Shown piece by piece: positions 53,001-64,000 of a DNA stretch of 64,000 nt (position 1 is its first letter; every line of letters starts with the position of its first letter). The position numbers and the translations under genes are program-made. Below the pieces are notes generated by a model. That model had not been told where the DNA came from, did no database searches, and worked only from the letters and a program-made list of their open reading frames with translations. Source of the stretch: Anseranas semipalmata (lineage: Eukaryota; Chordata; Aves; Anseriformes; Anseranatidae); NCBI GenBank assembly GCA_013399115.1, contig VXAA01002996.1, positions 1,213,132 to 1,277,131 on the forward strand, written 5' to 3'.

Positions 53001-56000
53001 ACATAATTTGCTTATATAATTTAGAACTAATATATTGTCTATATAGTTTTTTTCACATAACTAAATTGTGCTCAAAATGTTGCTATTCCATAGCAAAGCC
53101 ATAATGCTGTTAATATTTCTTAACAAAACTGTGGTTTAACTCTTTTTAAGTTCATGAGTTATCCGTAAACAGACAACCATCTTCTTGAGTGTATTCATTA
53201 CTAAAAGTGATTGTATTACAACGTAGGGAAATAATTCTTGATTAGCTGCTTGCTCACAAAATAATTTGTTGCAGCTACTCTGTATTCCAGTCAATGGCAT
53301 GCTGTAAAAGCCAACAGGCTTTTCTGGACAGAAAAAAAGGTTACTGCTGTTGTGAACACGATCTCCTAGAGAACCTACTGAGAGAGTTTTGTGTACTACA
53401 GATGTTTGGGAATTCAAAAACTCAATTGCATTTCAGAGAAAAGCAGTCTGTTGTTGGATGTTATCAGCAACCTTCACAGGATGGGGTACATTGGGAACAA
53501 AGGCTTATGAAAATGCATGCCAAGCAGCATATGAATTCAGTAAGTCCTTCAAAGTAAATGAATGTTCTGTATTGTCCATGCCCCGCTGATGGACAAATAC
53601 AGGTTAGGATCCAAATCCTGCCCTTGGATGTGCACATGTAGCTCCTGTTGTGCCCTAATTAAACAAACACCACTTGTTTTAATTAAAGTCAATGAGGTAA
53701 CTTTGGGTCACGTGTTCAATTTGGCCTGTAGAGATGACATTATCTATATTGTCAAAATAAAGTCATTAAAATCAAAAAATGGGAGAGAACAAAAGATAGA
53801 TATAAACACTTTTTTCCACCCAATTGCCTTATAAACTGAGGATTAGCTGTGACTCCTTAGTTCATACTGAGGTCAATGATTAGACAAAATATATTAGGGA
53901 AAGTACATGTTGAGAACATATATTTGTTATATTTGTAATGAAATGACACTATATTGAGTGAAAGGCTAAATTCAGATTTACTAAGGAAACCCTAATTACC
54001 TGTCCTTAGAAAACATCCAAAGATGACAATGTCATTCCATTGTAATTGTTATAGACTTGAACAGCAGCTCTGAATTGTCAAACTTTTTTGGACTTACACC
54101 ACAGCCACAGCATCACCTTGATTAAATAATTAAGGAAAGTGTTCTGCAAACTAACATACTCTTTTTGTTTCCTTAGGTTTTCCTTAGGTCCAGTAAGTCA
54201 TTGTTAAGAGGTTAAAAAATATTGATTGCATCCTCAGACAAAAAAAAAAAAAAAAAGCAATAGTTTAAAGCAACATTTTTCCAGTTCTCAGGCAGCTCTG
54301 TCTACTAAGTTTCTTTGTACAGGTTTGTCTTTGTACATTGCCATTATGTTTCAAAGGCGTTTGCAAAGGTGTAGGTGTCTGTGGCATGAAGCCATAACAT
54401 TGCAAGCCCTAGCCCTTTAGCATTCCACATGAAAATAATAGCAGCATAAACAACCTCTGCCACCCTCTTTTCCCCTTTTTGAGACCTCCTACAAACCTCA
54501 TCCTGAAGGGTGTTGGGAAGGAAGAACTGCTGAGTGTCCTACCAGTTTACAGCACAACGGACTGTGAGAAGTCCTCAGAGCATCAGTGTCACCTCTTCCT
54601 CTCCTCAACATTTCCTGCAGGAGTGTCTGCAGTAACAATGGTTTGAGACACACAGTTTCTGTAGGAATTTTGTTGTTGTTGTCACCAGAATGTAGTGCTG
54701 CTAAGTAGATGCAGCAGAATTCAGTAATAAAATCTTTAAAATGGGAGAGACTTAAAGCATGCACCTAATCCCACTGAAGCAATACCACATATAGCTAAAA
54801 CTGTGTCTTAACAGCATCTAGACTGGTGACCCCAAGAGTCCAGAGGCTGTTTAAAGGCCAGCAGGAGGGAAAGAAGAAAAGCAAGCCTTTTTATCAGCAA
54901 CCTATATTCTCTCCATGAGGGCCCACATTTCTATCAGGTGACGAAGACTTGTAAAAATTACAAAATGTTGGAAGTTGCTGCTCTTGGTCATCCCTGAGAG
55001 ATGTTTGTCTCCTTTCTCAGCAATCTTCTGCTGAGGAAGAGCCAAGTCTACTGATTTTCTGTCTTTATTTTTTTCCTAATATTTAAACTTCTTTTGTACA
55101 GATGAAATGCAAGATCTTTTTCTGCTATCTAACCAGGTATTATTTATTCTGCACTTGTGCTTTTGATTTCTTCATCATAAGAGTAACTATATCATTTATT
55201 ACAAGAGACAGTACTCAAGAAATTGCATTGAATTTTCTCCATGGCCAACATAAGATCAAACTGCGTTAATTAATATTTGTTGTGGGCTTAAGCAATCACA
55301 ACTATCTACTGAGATTTTCCACTACCACAAAAGATGACATTCAGGCACCTGAGCTGTCATGGTTGTATTTTTCAGTGCTAGGTGTCTACAGCTATTCTCC
55401 TGTCTCGCTCCCTCTTGAGATGCAAGTTACCTTTAGTCCCACTTATCAATATATCTGCTATTTGCTCCTGAGCATCCAAGCCATGTTTCAGGCCAGACTC
55501 TATACCTGGATACACAAGCCAGCCATTGTCTTCATAACTGCCTTTGGCCAGACAATCATCTGTGACCACGGGGGTGGCACTGGGGCATCTGTACGTAATC
55601 ATCATGAGCTGATCTCATCAAAATGCCCCATTGCTCCTCGGCTTACTCAGACAAGGTGTAAATCAAATCCTAGCCATTTCACACGACTAAAACAGGTTGT
55701 AAATTTTGACAGTCTCCAATGTAGGGCACATGCTCCAGACATGGCCAAGAGGAAGGATTTCCTGGCTTAGCAATCACAGCAATGAAAATGCAGCTTTCTC
55801 TGGAGGGATTTACGTCCTTGAAACAGGTTGAGACCTGTGACTTTCATTCACCGCAGTAGCTGAAGCAGAAACATTCTGAACAAAGAAAGGGCTTCAACCT
55901 CTGACAAGAAGCACTGGTAGCTATGTGAAAAACCTTTGAAGATTAACAAGAATTTTACAGAGGAGGGAAAATTTGCAAATCTGTGAAGAAGCAGTGAAAG

Positions 56001-57600
56001 CACATATATCACCACCTGAAATGTTCATTAGGACAAGAGACCCAATTGCCCAGCATCCTCAACAACTCAGTCTCTTTGCTCCTAGCTTTCTAAAATTCAG
56101 CTGGTGCCCATCTTGTCTTGTGCCGTGCAAGGCCTCATCCTTTCTAAAGATCTAGCAGGGGCAATGACCCTTCTTTTAAAACTGCCGTGGTGGAAGCGTG
56201 CTCAATCAGGTCAGCATGTGATACTCAACCTGATACATGCCTGGTCACAGTGGCATGTAACATTTAGAAGAAACTAACCTTGCTGTCCTTCTGATCCACC
56301 CTTTATTTGAATGGAAATTTTGTCCAGTTATCTTACTTTTAAATATTATTGCATATTCTACTATTTTAATATACAAACTCCGGAACTTTCTTCTTAAACA
56401 CCAAATTGTGTATTATTCAAATGCCCAGCAGCTTAACTGTAAATTAAAATGGAAGGCTTCAAGCTTTTGGAAGGTACAGAACATGAAATACATTTGCATG
56501 TGTTAAAGGGTTTCTTGATCTCATTGGAGTCTGCATTGGAGTAGTCGCCTCACAGAGTTCAAGCAATTAAACATTATTTCTCTCTGCATAACAGTAAGTT
56601 ATATGTCCTTTTGGTTAAATGTGATTTTTGTGTGATGTAGTTATCCAGACTGTTCTCAGTAATAAATCTGCTCCTGCATAATTGATTAAATAACCCTTTG
56701 CTAGTTCATCTTGGTAAAACACATTCGTTCTTTTCGTAAGAGTAGATGACCTTGGAGGATGCAAGCCAGGAGGAGGGTAACAACATGACAGCTGAACATG
56801 CCTACAGAAGGGATCTGCTTGGTGTAATCCTTGCGTTGCAAGGAAAATCCTGCCTGGAAAACACGGAGATCTTGCCCAAGAAAGGCTTTCAGCGAGGACC
56901 CTGAGTAGAGCAGTTCAGGGACTGCAGAGTAGGCGGTCAGCCACAAACACAAACAAAATGCTTCAGTCAGCTCAGGGCACTTTCTGAACATACAAATCAA
57001 TGACAATTAAAGTGGATTATGAAAAAGCAATAACAGATAGTTAAGTCTTTATGTGATTTAAGCAAGCTAAAGATGCAGGGCCAGATTCTCCCTGTATGCT
57101 CAAGGGTTGGGGATGACAGCCCTAATGAGGCATATTCTCTTGTTTCCTGGGGATCTTTGAATCTGTTCATGGTGGAAGATTACTGTAATGACTGGGAAGG
57201 GGCTTAGCCTATCAAGACTCCTTTTTTTTACTGCAGATGCAACTCAGCTGCCCATGCTGAGACAAGACATACTATCGTAGCAACACTTGTGAGTTTTTAG
57301 GATACTTTGGGTCAGATTTAATATGCCCTTGGTTAGCCTTTTCTGAAAAAGACCTCACAAGAATCTGAAAGCCACAAACATTGCCTGAAGGTACAAAGTA
57401 GGTCAGGACAGATATCCACTTATGTCAGTACCTTCTCTCCAACAGTTCTTGTTTGTTAGGAAGAGAGTATAAGATATATGCAGAATCTTTTTTCCTCATA
57501 TATATTAACCTACTTTCCAGTAACCAGATGTTTATGGACTTGCAGTATTGAATATTTTTCTGGATCACTGCATTTCATATCTACCAAATTGCACAAATGT
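50086..57600. other. Mostly non-coding stretch, no gene seen
   Basis: No supported gene. The 162-codon frame at 55282-55770 (+) is the longest here but has no recognisable domain. An A17 run lies at 54240-54256. Around 51900-52650 the DNA is repeat-free and rich in TAAT and ATTA cores, with TGCTGACGCA (a MAF-type half-site) at 52215. This resembles conserved non-coding DNA. Confidence 0.5.
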
Positions 57601-57800
57601 CTATGAATTTGTCTAATCATTTTTAAAACTCATTTATAATTTTGGCCTCCAGGATATCCTGTGGTGATGAGTTCTTCAGGACCTTTTCTATTTGTACTTG
57701 ACAGGGCTCAGTCAGTCCAAAGAATCTGACCCCCTGACTTGAAGTGAACTTTCTTGAAATCAAACCACAAGAACGGAGAACAGTAACAACTTTGGAGAAC
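57601..57800 (-). mobile_element. L3/CR1-type LINE relic, end of ORF2 and 3' tail
   Basis: On the minus strand a decayed reading frame gives VLKNSSPQDILEAKIINEF, then after two stops LDKFI. This matches the end of CR1/L3-clade ORF2 proteins, which read roughly W-N-S-LP-x-D-V-V-x-A-x-S-I-N-x-F-K-x-x-LDKF. In nucleotides, plus-strand TATGAATTTGTCTAATCATT and CCTGTGGTGATGAGTTC match the reverse complement of the well-known 3' part of these elements. Stops within the frame and heavy divergence show an ancient dead copy. The element is 5'-truncated, as is usual. The open frame to 58123 upstream is probably incidental. Confidence 0.7.
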
Positions 57801-60800
57801 CTATCATACAATAGCAGTGTATTTAAAGAATGTAATTTGCATAGAGCTAAAAATAACCAGACAATTTGCAAATAGTTTCCAATGGAAGAATTATATGTAC
57901 ACTTTAGGAAATAAGAGAAGTGAGTTTTCACATTTATGAATGAACACGACTGTGTAAAGCCACGTATAAAAGCAAATAAAGTTAAAGGTTCCCTGCTGCA
58001 ACATGGCAAAATTAGTGAAGTGCTTTCAGCACAGAAATAATGAACATGCTGAGGGCTCTTGGCTGCAGGGAGAACTCTGGTTCTGGAGGTCTGCACATGC
58101 TGCAAACGCTTGAAGAATATCACAGGGAAAATGAATTGTAATTAACCAGCTAGAGATTATTTTAAAGCAAAAAAAGGTCTGAGCAGTTCCATAAAGATAC
58201 TGAAAGAAAGCTTGAGAGTGACAGGGTAGGCTACAATCTGAAGAGATTGCTATGAGATGTTAAAAAAAAAAAACTTTACAATAAATCAAAACCCCAACTG
58301 GATATTTGGACTCAACAATCTCTCTCTAAACAAACTCTGGAAATTGAAACAGTAGAAATAACCTACAAATCAAATAGAAGTAGGGAGAAGGGGTGTTATT
58401 GCTGCCTATTCCAGTCAATAACTACTCCCTCTTATCGGTGATCAGATTATTTAGCAATGCAAATGGTGACGTTAAGGAACCAGCACAACTAGAGGGATGC
58501 TGAGACAACTAACAGCTATGTCATTTTCCACTGATACATAAATTCCAAGCCCAAGAATGCATCATGCCAGAAAAGGAAAACTGGATCTGATGTTTTCTTC
58601 TGTGTAGTTCAAGCATTTAAAAATTTAATTTAATCTGAGGAAAAAAAAACTTACAAAAGAACTAACATTATACCAAAACAGAGTGAGCGATGCATTAGGG
58701 ATTAGGAACCAGAGTTATAAACACTGTAGCTCAGTACAGAACTACCAGAAATTGATGCCAGCAGAACTCAGAAATCAAATGGGAGTACACAGGCTCAAGC
58801 ACACAATTTTATTAAAGTGTACCGGATTGCCCTAAATATTTTCTATGAACAAGGATCTTTAGAAGCTGGCAATCTACCACGGTATCACAACAAAAAATAT
58901 ACCATTTATGAAAATGAGAAGACGACCTTCATTACTAAGAAAGGAGCACAGGTTCCTAAATCACCCAAGCTTCAGATTTAAGTGACAATGGGACTGAACT
59001 GCAGCAGCAGCTAGGAATGGTGGGAGATAAAAGGCCAAAGCAGGGGACAAAGGCAAACGCAAGTTTAGAGGACGCAGCAACAGTTTGTCAACATCTCTGT
59101 CAACTTCTCAAGATGCAATTCTTCATCTTCATAATGAGAAGCAACCTCAAAGCGTGGCATTTTCTCTGTGGTGGGCTCACTCTTTCTCCCCAAATACTTC
59201 AATGACCCTTACTTTGTCATTGGAAAGCTACCAATCTGTCAGTCACAAACCCTGATGTCTCACCAGTAATTCTTCCCCTCACTTTCCAAAAGCAATTGCT
59301 GCATTCACACCACTCGCAGCAAATCAATCTCTACACTCTGTGAGACTCGCCAACTGCTCTCAGCATATCCCAGCCCTGCTCCTCATCCCGTGCCACCCCT
59401 CCGCTCACTGGTGACAGCGTTCAGGGGTCCCTGCCAGTGCTGCTTTGCCCGTAGACTCTCAGAAGGAGCTTAACAAAGCTTTTCAGTTGCCATAACACTC
59501 CCATTCACCGTGATTCAAACGATACAAAGGAACACCTGAACAACTTCAAAAGCCATATGAAGAATGACATTCCAAAGTCTATAGCAGGTATTTGTATGAT
59601 AGATACCTCACAGCTGTTCAGAAATCTTCTTCACTGTGCAGTATAATAATAGCATTTTTTTATGTAATTATTGGAAGCAAATCTATATGGTTTTGCTGCC
59701 TGCAGAGCGCAGCAAAACCCACACTGTCTGAACAGGAGCTGGCCTAGTCCTTGTTCACTTCCATGGTCTGTGGTCACCTCAAGCAAGGAGGGGAAGCTGG
59801 CTCACCTCGTTCTGCCCACTGTTTTCCCTTCATTTTCGCTCACCTTTGCAAGGCGATGCACTAGAGAAAGCAGCAGTCCCCACCCACCTGCGCAGCAGCA
59901 AGAACAGCTTAATCCAACGGGCAGATGTCAGCGCGTGTTGCAAAGGAGGGCTGCCTAATTGGAAGGGGAACCCAGATCACAGAGACTGCAGAAAGCCTGC
60001 CCACAGCCACGCAGGTGGCAGTGGCACAGCAAAGCCACAGCTCCAGGCGTAGCCCACAGGTCTTCCCCAGGACATTGAAGTGCAGCCCTGGGCTTGTTTC
60101 CTTTCAGCTCTCCAACACAAGTACACAAATGAGGTGACAGCAACAGGAAAGTACAAGGGAGTTCTCTAGCTCCTTGTTAATCCTGATGCACATTTAGAGC
60201 AAATAACACTCTCACTGTGTGTATGCAAACTCTAGAAGACATACAACTAGTAACTTCAGTTCAACATAAACAATACAAATACCCTTATTTCAAAGAGGTC
60301 ACACTGCATTTAGCAAGATTATTTCAGTCTTTGTTTTTTGCATAACTTTTCCCCTCACTCTCTTTTTGGCCCAGTAATTCTGATGAATGTGCGTGCATGA
60401 GTAGTGCAATGCTATTTCAGTCATCATCTTACTAAAGAAGAAAGTGTTACAAAGGTATGCCCCCTCCAAAATCAGAAAAATGTGAGAAAGACCTGTTCTG
60501 CTTTGAACGATAGGCCCGCAGCACTGAGCGGGTAAATGTTTTCTGGTCAGAGCAGTATTTTTCCCGTGGCTGTGTGCTGCTGGAATGTTTATCTTTGCTC
60601 GAGTTGCCTGGCTATTGCAAAGCTACTTGAAATGATTCATGGGTCTGACAGATGTCTGGTACAGCTGGATATGTCCTTGATTATCCCAAAAGTCTGGACA
60701 ACGCTGTCATTCACCATTGCCCAAATTATCTCTGTATTGACTGCAGAACTCTCTGTGACAGTACTGTAATGGCTAATTACCCAGGATACCTTTGATACTT

Positions 60801-63800
60801 ACTTTATAACGGTTTAGAAGAGTTTAAAAAAAAAAAAAAAGAGAAAGAATTGGAGCAAAATCGTACCAGTGAAAGTTATACCTTTACATGTTCCATAACA
60901 ATATATGCTTTAACCTACATAAGAATATGCTGTATAGGCAAAATAAATCCAAGCTTTCCTTTGAAAATGGACATATTTCCAGCAAAATGGATAAAGAGGA
61001 AAATGTAAAGAATCCTGACAATGATAAATCATGGACAATAGAAGGAGCTATTAGCCAGGAGAGAACTGTATGTACAACAATCTTGGAGGAAAAAAAAAAA
61101 AAAAAAAGAAGATAAGCAGCCATTTGCCTGCTTTAAACATTGCTGGAAAAATAACATGTTCTGCTTAGCAGATAACAAAGAGCAGCATAGGCGGTGATGC
61201 TAAATATGTATGTGGCTATCTCATATAACTGCCTATAAGGAGGTTTGAAAGCAGAAATGTCTTTTTCCTCACATTATCAATTAGTGCACTTTGAAAAATA
61301 CAGTTTCTGCAAGGTAGAAATACATTAAGGAAAGTTGTGAAGGAAAATAGGATACAAAAATCTAATTTCAGTGAAGATGAGGTGTTCCCAAGAGAGCAGA
61401 CAAGAGCATAATTAAGCCTTTTACAACAAGGAGCACAGTAGTTTGCCACATCCTGCCCAAGACCACTGGAGTGCCACTCTGCTCTTAATTGCAAGACTTG
61501 CAAAGCTATTCTCTACTATTCAGGACTTTCCCTGCTTTAATTTCCTGCATGCCAGAAAGCAGTCTTTCCATCCTACCTAGCACTTGAAGCCACATTACTG
61601 ACCGACTGTTATTCAGGCCAGCTCAGACATTGTAATTTTTCATGGTGTTAAATGAAACACCAGAAGTTTACAAGAGAAGTGCCGTGTCACCCAGCTCACC
61701 TAGAGGGGCTGCGGAAAGGGGGACGTGGTGTGCTGACTGCCCAGCCAGAGGTAAGCTAGACTTGCTCAACAGGCAGACAAGCACTTGATGACAACACTGG
61801 TGAAAAGTTACAACAAATCTCTCATTTCTAGGGCATTCTCTCTCTCTCTCTCTTCATGACTCAACCTAGGTCCAGACTGGAAAAGCACATCACCCTTTCC
61901 CCCCTGAGTTGCAAATAATTCAGAAGTTATCCAAGAACCATAATGGCAGTTGCTCCAATGAAGTCAGTGATGAAAGTCCTATCGAATTTAGCAAACCTTC
62001 CAGTTCAGCCCTATGTGCCACGTACATTGAACAGGAAGGTGCCACCCCAGTGCCTTCTGCAGTGAGGAATAATTAATTCAGTCCAGATACCAAACTAGAA
62101 TTTGGTGATGCTAACGCATCTGCTTGATATTGCCTTAGTGATATCGGAACAGAAAAAAAGGACCCCCAGTGAATTAAATACTCAGCAAATGTTCTTTTCC
62201 TTTTTCAGCAAGTTCTTCAAAGAGCTTACGGTTGTTGCAGCTGTATTTTGTACGAAGTCATTCACTAAAACATATCTATACATGAAAAAATAACATGCAG
62301 AATATTTGCTGCTTAAAATACAAGGCTTATTCATTTATCTTATCTTAGTAACAGATCACATGCTGCTTTTTACATTTCATACCATGATGGAATAATTTTT
62401 ACAATTAGATTTCTGCTACTATTACTTAATTTCAAAAATTTTTCTTTTTAATTAAAATTTATTTACTTTTCATTAATGCAAAAGTATTTCTATTTGTCAA
62501 ACTGTTAGAACACCTATAAAATCAAGAAAAAATGAATTTCATACTAGTACTGGAGAGACTAACCACAAACAATCATGGCAAATAATATTGTATGTGGTTC
62601 TGGTACTACAAAAGGAAAGACACCATATTAAATATGGAGTAAAACTGAAACATCTCTTCTGGGCCCATTGTTCAAGCTTCTGGAGGCTCAGATGCAACTA
62701 TGTGTAAGCCAATGAAATTTCCAGTTCTTGCAGCATGAACTAAATCCTGACTGCTGCAAAATCTTGCAAAACTAAGTCTGTTACAATGCCGGACAAATGT
62801 TTGGTAGTGTAGTCCCACTGATACTGTGCAGCAAGTTGTATGTCAGTTAAGGACCCGTCAATGTATATTTGCAACTAAGTGTTAGAAACGCCTGGTTAGA
62901 ATAAGAGTGTAATCCAGCTAATTACTTGTGTTGATTTGCTTTTGCAAAATCAATACTCAAACAGTGAGGGTTCTAAAAGATTGTTTGGTTCCTCTCTGCT
63001 GTCTGTGGTATACTGTACATCCATGGACATGTATCTGTGTTAAACCAAAAGCTGCCTTCAGCTCACTGGCCCCAGCCTGTGCACCCCCAGGCCTGGCTGG
63101 GCCAGTAGGTGAGCGGGCTGGAGGCGTCCAGCTGTGGAGATACCTTAATCCTTAAGTAATTTAGTATTGTTTGTCTATTGTAGAGTTTAGTATTGGCAGC
63201 CTAGAGATGCATATGCTCTCTACAGCACATTCATTTCTCTCAGCTATTGGTTTGGATCCAACTTAGTTTCTGTACAGAACTAGTCTACGTCCAAAAAGGC
63301 TTTGAAATACCTCACAATTAAAGCAGAGGCCCACTGTGAAGATGATGCAAGAGATTTTTTTCCCCTTTCTGCTAGTTTAATTTTAAATTTGCAGCATATC
63401 AATACATTGAAGATACACAGAGGGGCCGAGTGTATAAATGAAAACTATCAGGGAAACAACAAAAATTCAAGTACTCTCCTCTGCTAGAAATACAGGCTCT
63501 TTCTCAAGTACTCTTTTCAAGTTGAGTGGTCAGGAGCAGATTAATTTCTGATATTTGCTCTGATATCAGCTAACTAAACAGAACTGGATGATGCTGAGAA
63601 CAGAGGAAAAAAAACAGAAAACGTGTAATACCAATGATATTTGACAGCTTACATTTTGCAGCACCTCAGATTTCAGCTCTGAGCTTCCCAATGCCTTTTG
63701 AACAGTCAGATTGCCTAGTATAATGACTGATTACTTAATCTGGGGTCGCACGTACCTCATATAGCAGTCTGTGAGATGAGCCTCAGTCTTGCAAGCTGTT

Positions 63801-64000
63801 CTTGAACTCAACAGGTAGGAGTGAGACATTGGCTGACTGTCCTCATGTGGAAATGCAGAGGCTGCATCTGAAAACGTGAACGTTTTTCTAGAAATCTTCT
63901 GACAAGGTTTAAACTTCAAAAAACAAACAACAACAAAAATAAAAACACTCATACTTTATGCAACTCATCGAGAGGTTCAAGCATTTAAATGAGGAACACT
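57801..64000. other. Non-coding stretch, no gene seen
   Basis: No supported gene. A15 and A18 runs at 60826-60840 and 61090-61107 flank a hydrophilic 75-codon frame (60888-61115) that ends inside the second run. A (TC)n run lies at 61836-61853. A GC-richer patch at 59680-60070 has several overlapping short frames but no domain. Nothing else supported. Confidence 0.55.
61836..61853. repeat. (TC)n microsatellite
   Basis: About nine perfect TC units, a short polypyrimidine tract without splice-site context. Confidence 0.9.

Noticed and set aside
55282..55770. Longest plus-strand frame, 162 codons
   Set aside because: No domain, signal peptide or codon pattern I recognise. A frame of this length is expected by chance in 64 kb read in six frames.
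57801..58123. Upstream part of the 166-codon minus-strand frame
   Set aside because: Only its last 20 or so residues match the LINE ORF2 end. The rest shows no reverse-transcriptase motif and looks like chance read-through.
1..64000. CRISPR arrays, bacterial operons, phage genes, endogenous retrovirus genes
   Set aside because: No regularly spaced direct repeats, no gene-dense strand runs, no gag/pol/env-like frames and no paired LTRs were seen.

Overview
The window looks like intergenic or intronic DNA from a vertebrate, most likely a bird (a turtle or crocodile is possible). The reasons are moderate A+T content, many short A or T runs and simple repeats, reading frames broken at chance spacing on both strands, and no bacterial-style gene packing. 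The only interspersed repeats I can recognise are very old: three MIR-type SINE pieces, one L3/CR1-type LINE tail and one tRNA-derived piece. There are no Alu, L1, B1 or young CR1 copies, which would be odd for 64 kb of mammalian DNA. I found no protein gene I can name, no complete gene and no functional structural RNA.

Layout. 1-12.6 kb is plain non-coding DNA with a (CA)23 microsatellite at 2.4 kb, a minus-strand MIR relic at 6.6 kb, a 24-base AT-rich inverted repeat at 7.5 kb and a 42-base N gap at 10.45 kb. 12.6-19.4 kb holds an A/TA/T palindrome, a clear MIR relic at 13.0 kb, a diverged local duplication at 13.4-13.8 kb, a tight GATA-site cluster at 18.15 kb and a tRNA-Arg(CCU)-like relic at 18.8 kb. 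At 21.9-22.0 kb, minus strand, there is a possible first coding exon with a signal-peptide-like start and a splice donor; it is unidentified.

30.8-37.6 kb is the part most likely to be regulatory. It has a CRE pair in a GC-rich patch (30.86-31.4 kb), a long repeat-free TAAT-rich stretch (31.6-34.7 kb) that reads like conserved non-coding DNA, an EGR-type site (34.82 kb), a small dense CpG island (35.24-35.38 kb, containing one N), and a 5'UTR-like stretch ending in a good splice donor (37.58 kb). 37.6-49.9 kb shows little beyond a 17-bp tandem duplication, a G-rich patch, a TATA-like motif and a perfect hairpin at 45.8 kb. 49.95-64 kb has a minus-strand MIR relic, another repeat-free stretch that could be conserved (51.9-52.65 kb), and the L3/CR1 tail at 57.6-57.8 kb.

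There is no operon or pathway logic to describe. If the window has a function, it is probably regulatory DNA around a distant or only partly included gene. I see no sign of a wholly new biological system. The best candidates for a second look are the GATA cluster, the CpG island and its surroundings, the possible signal-peptide exon, and the diverged duplication.
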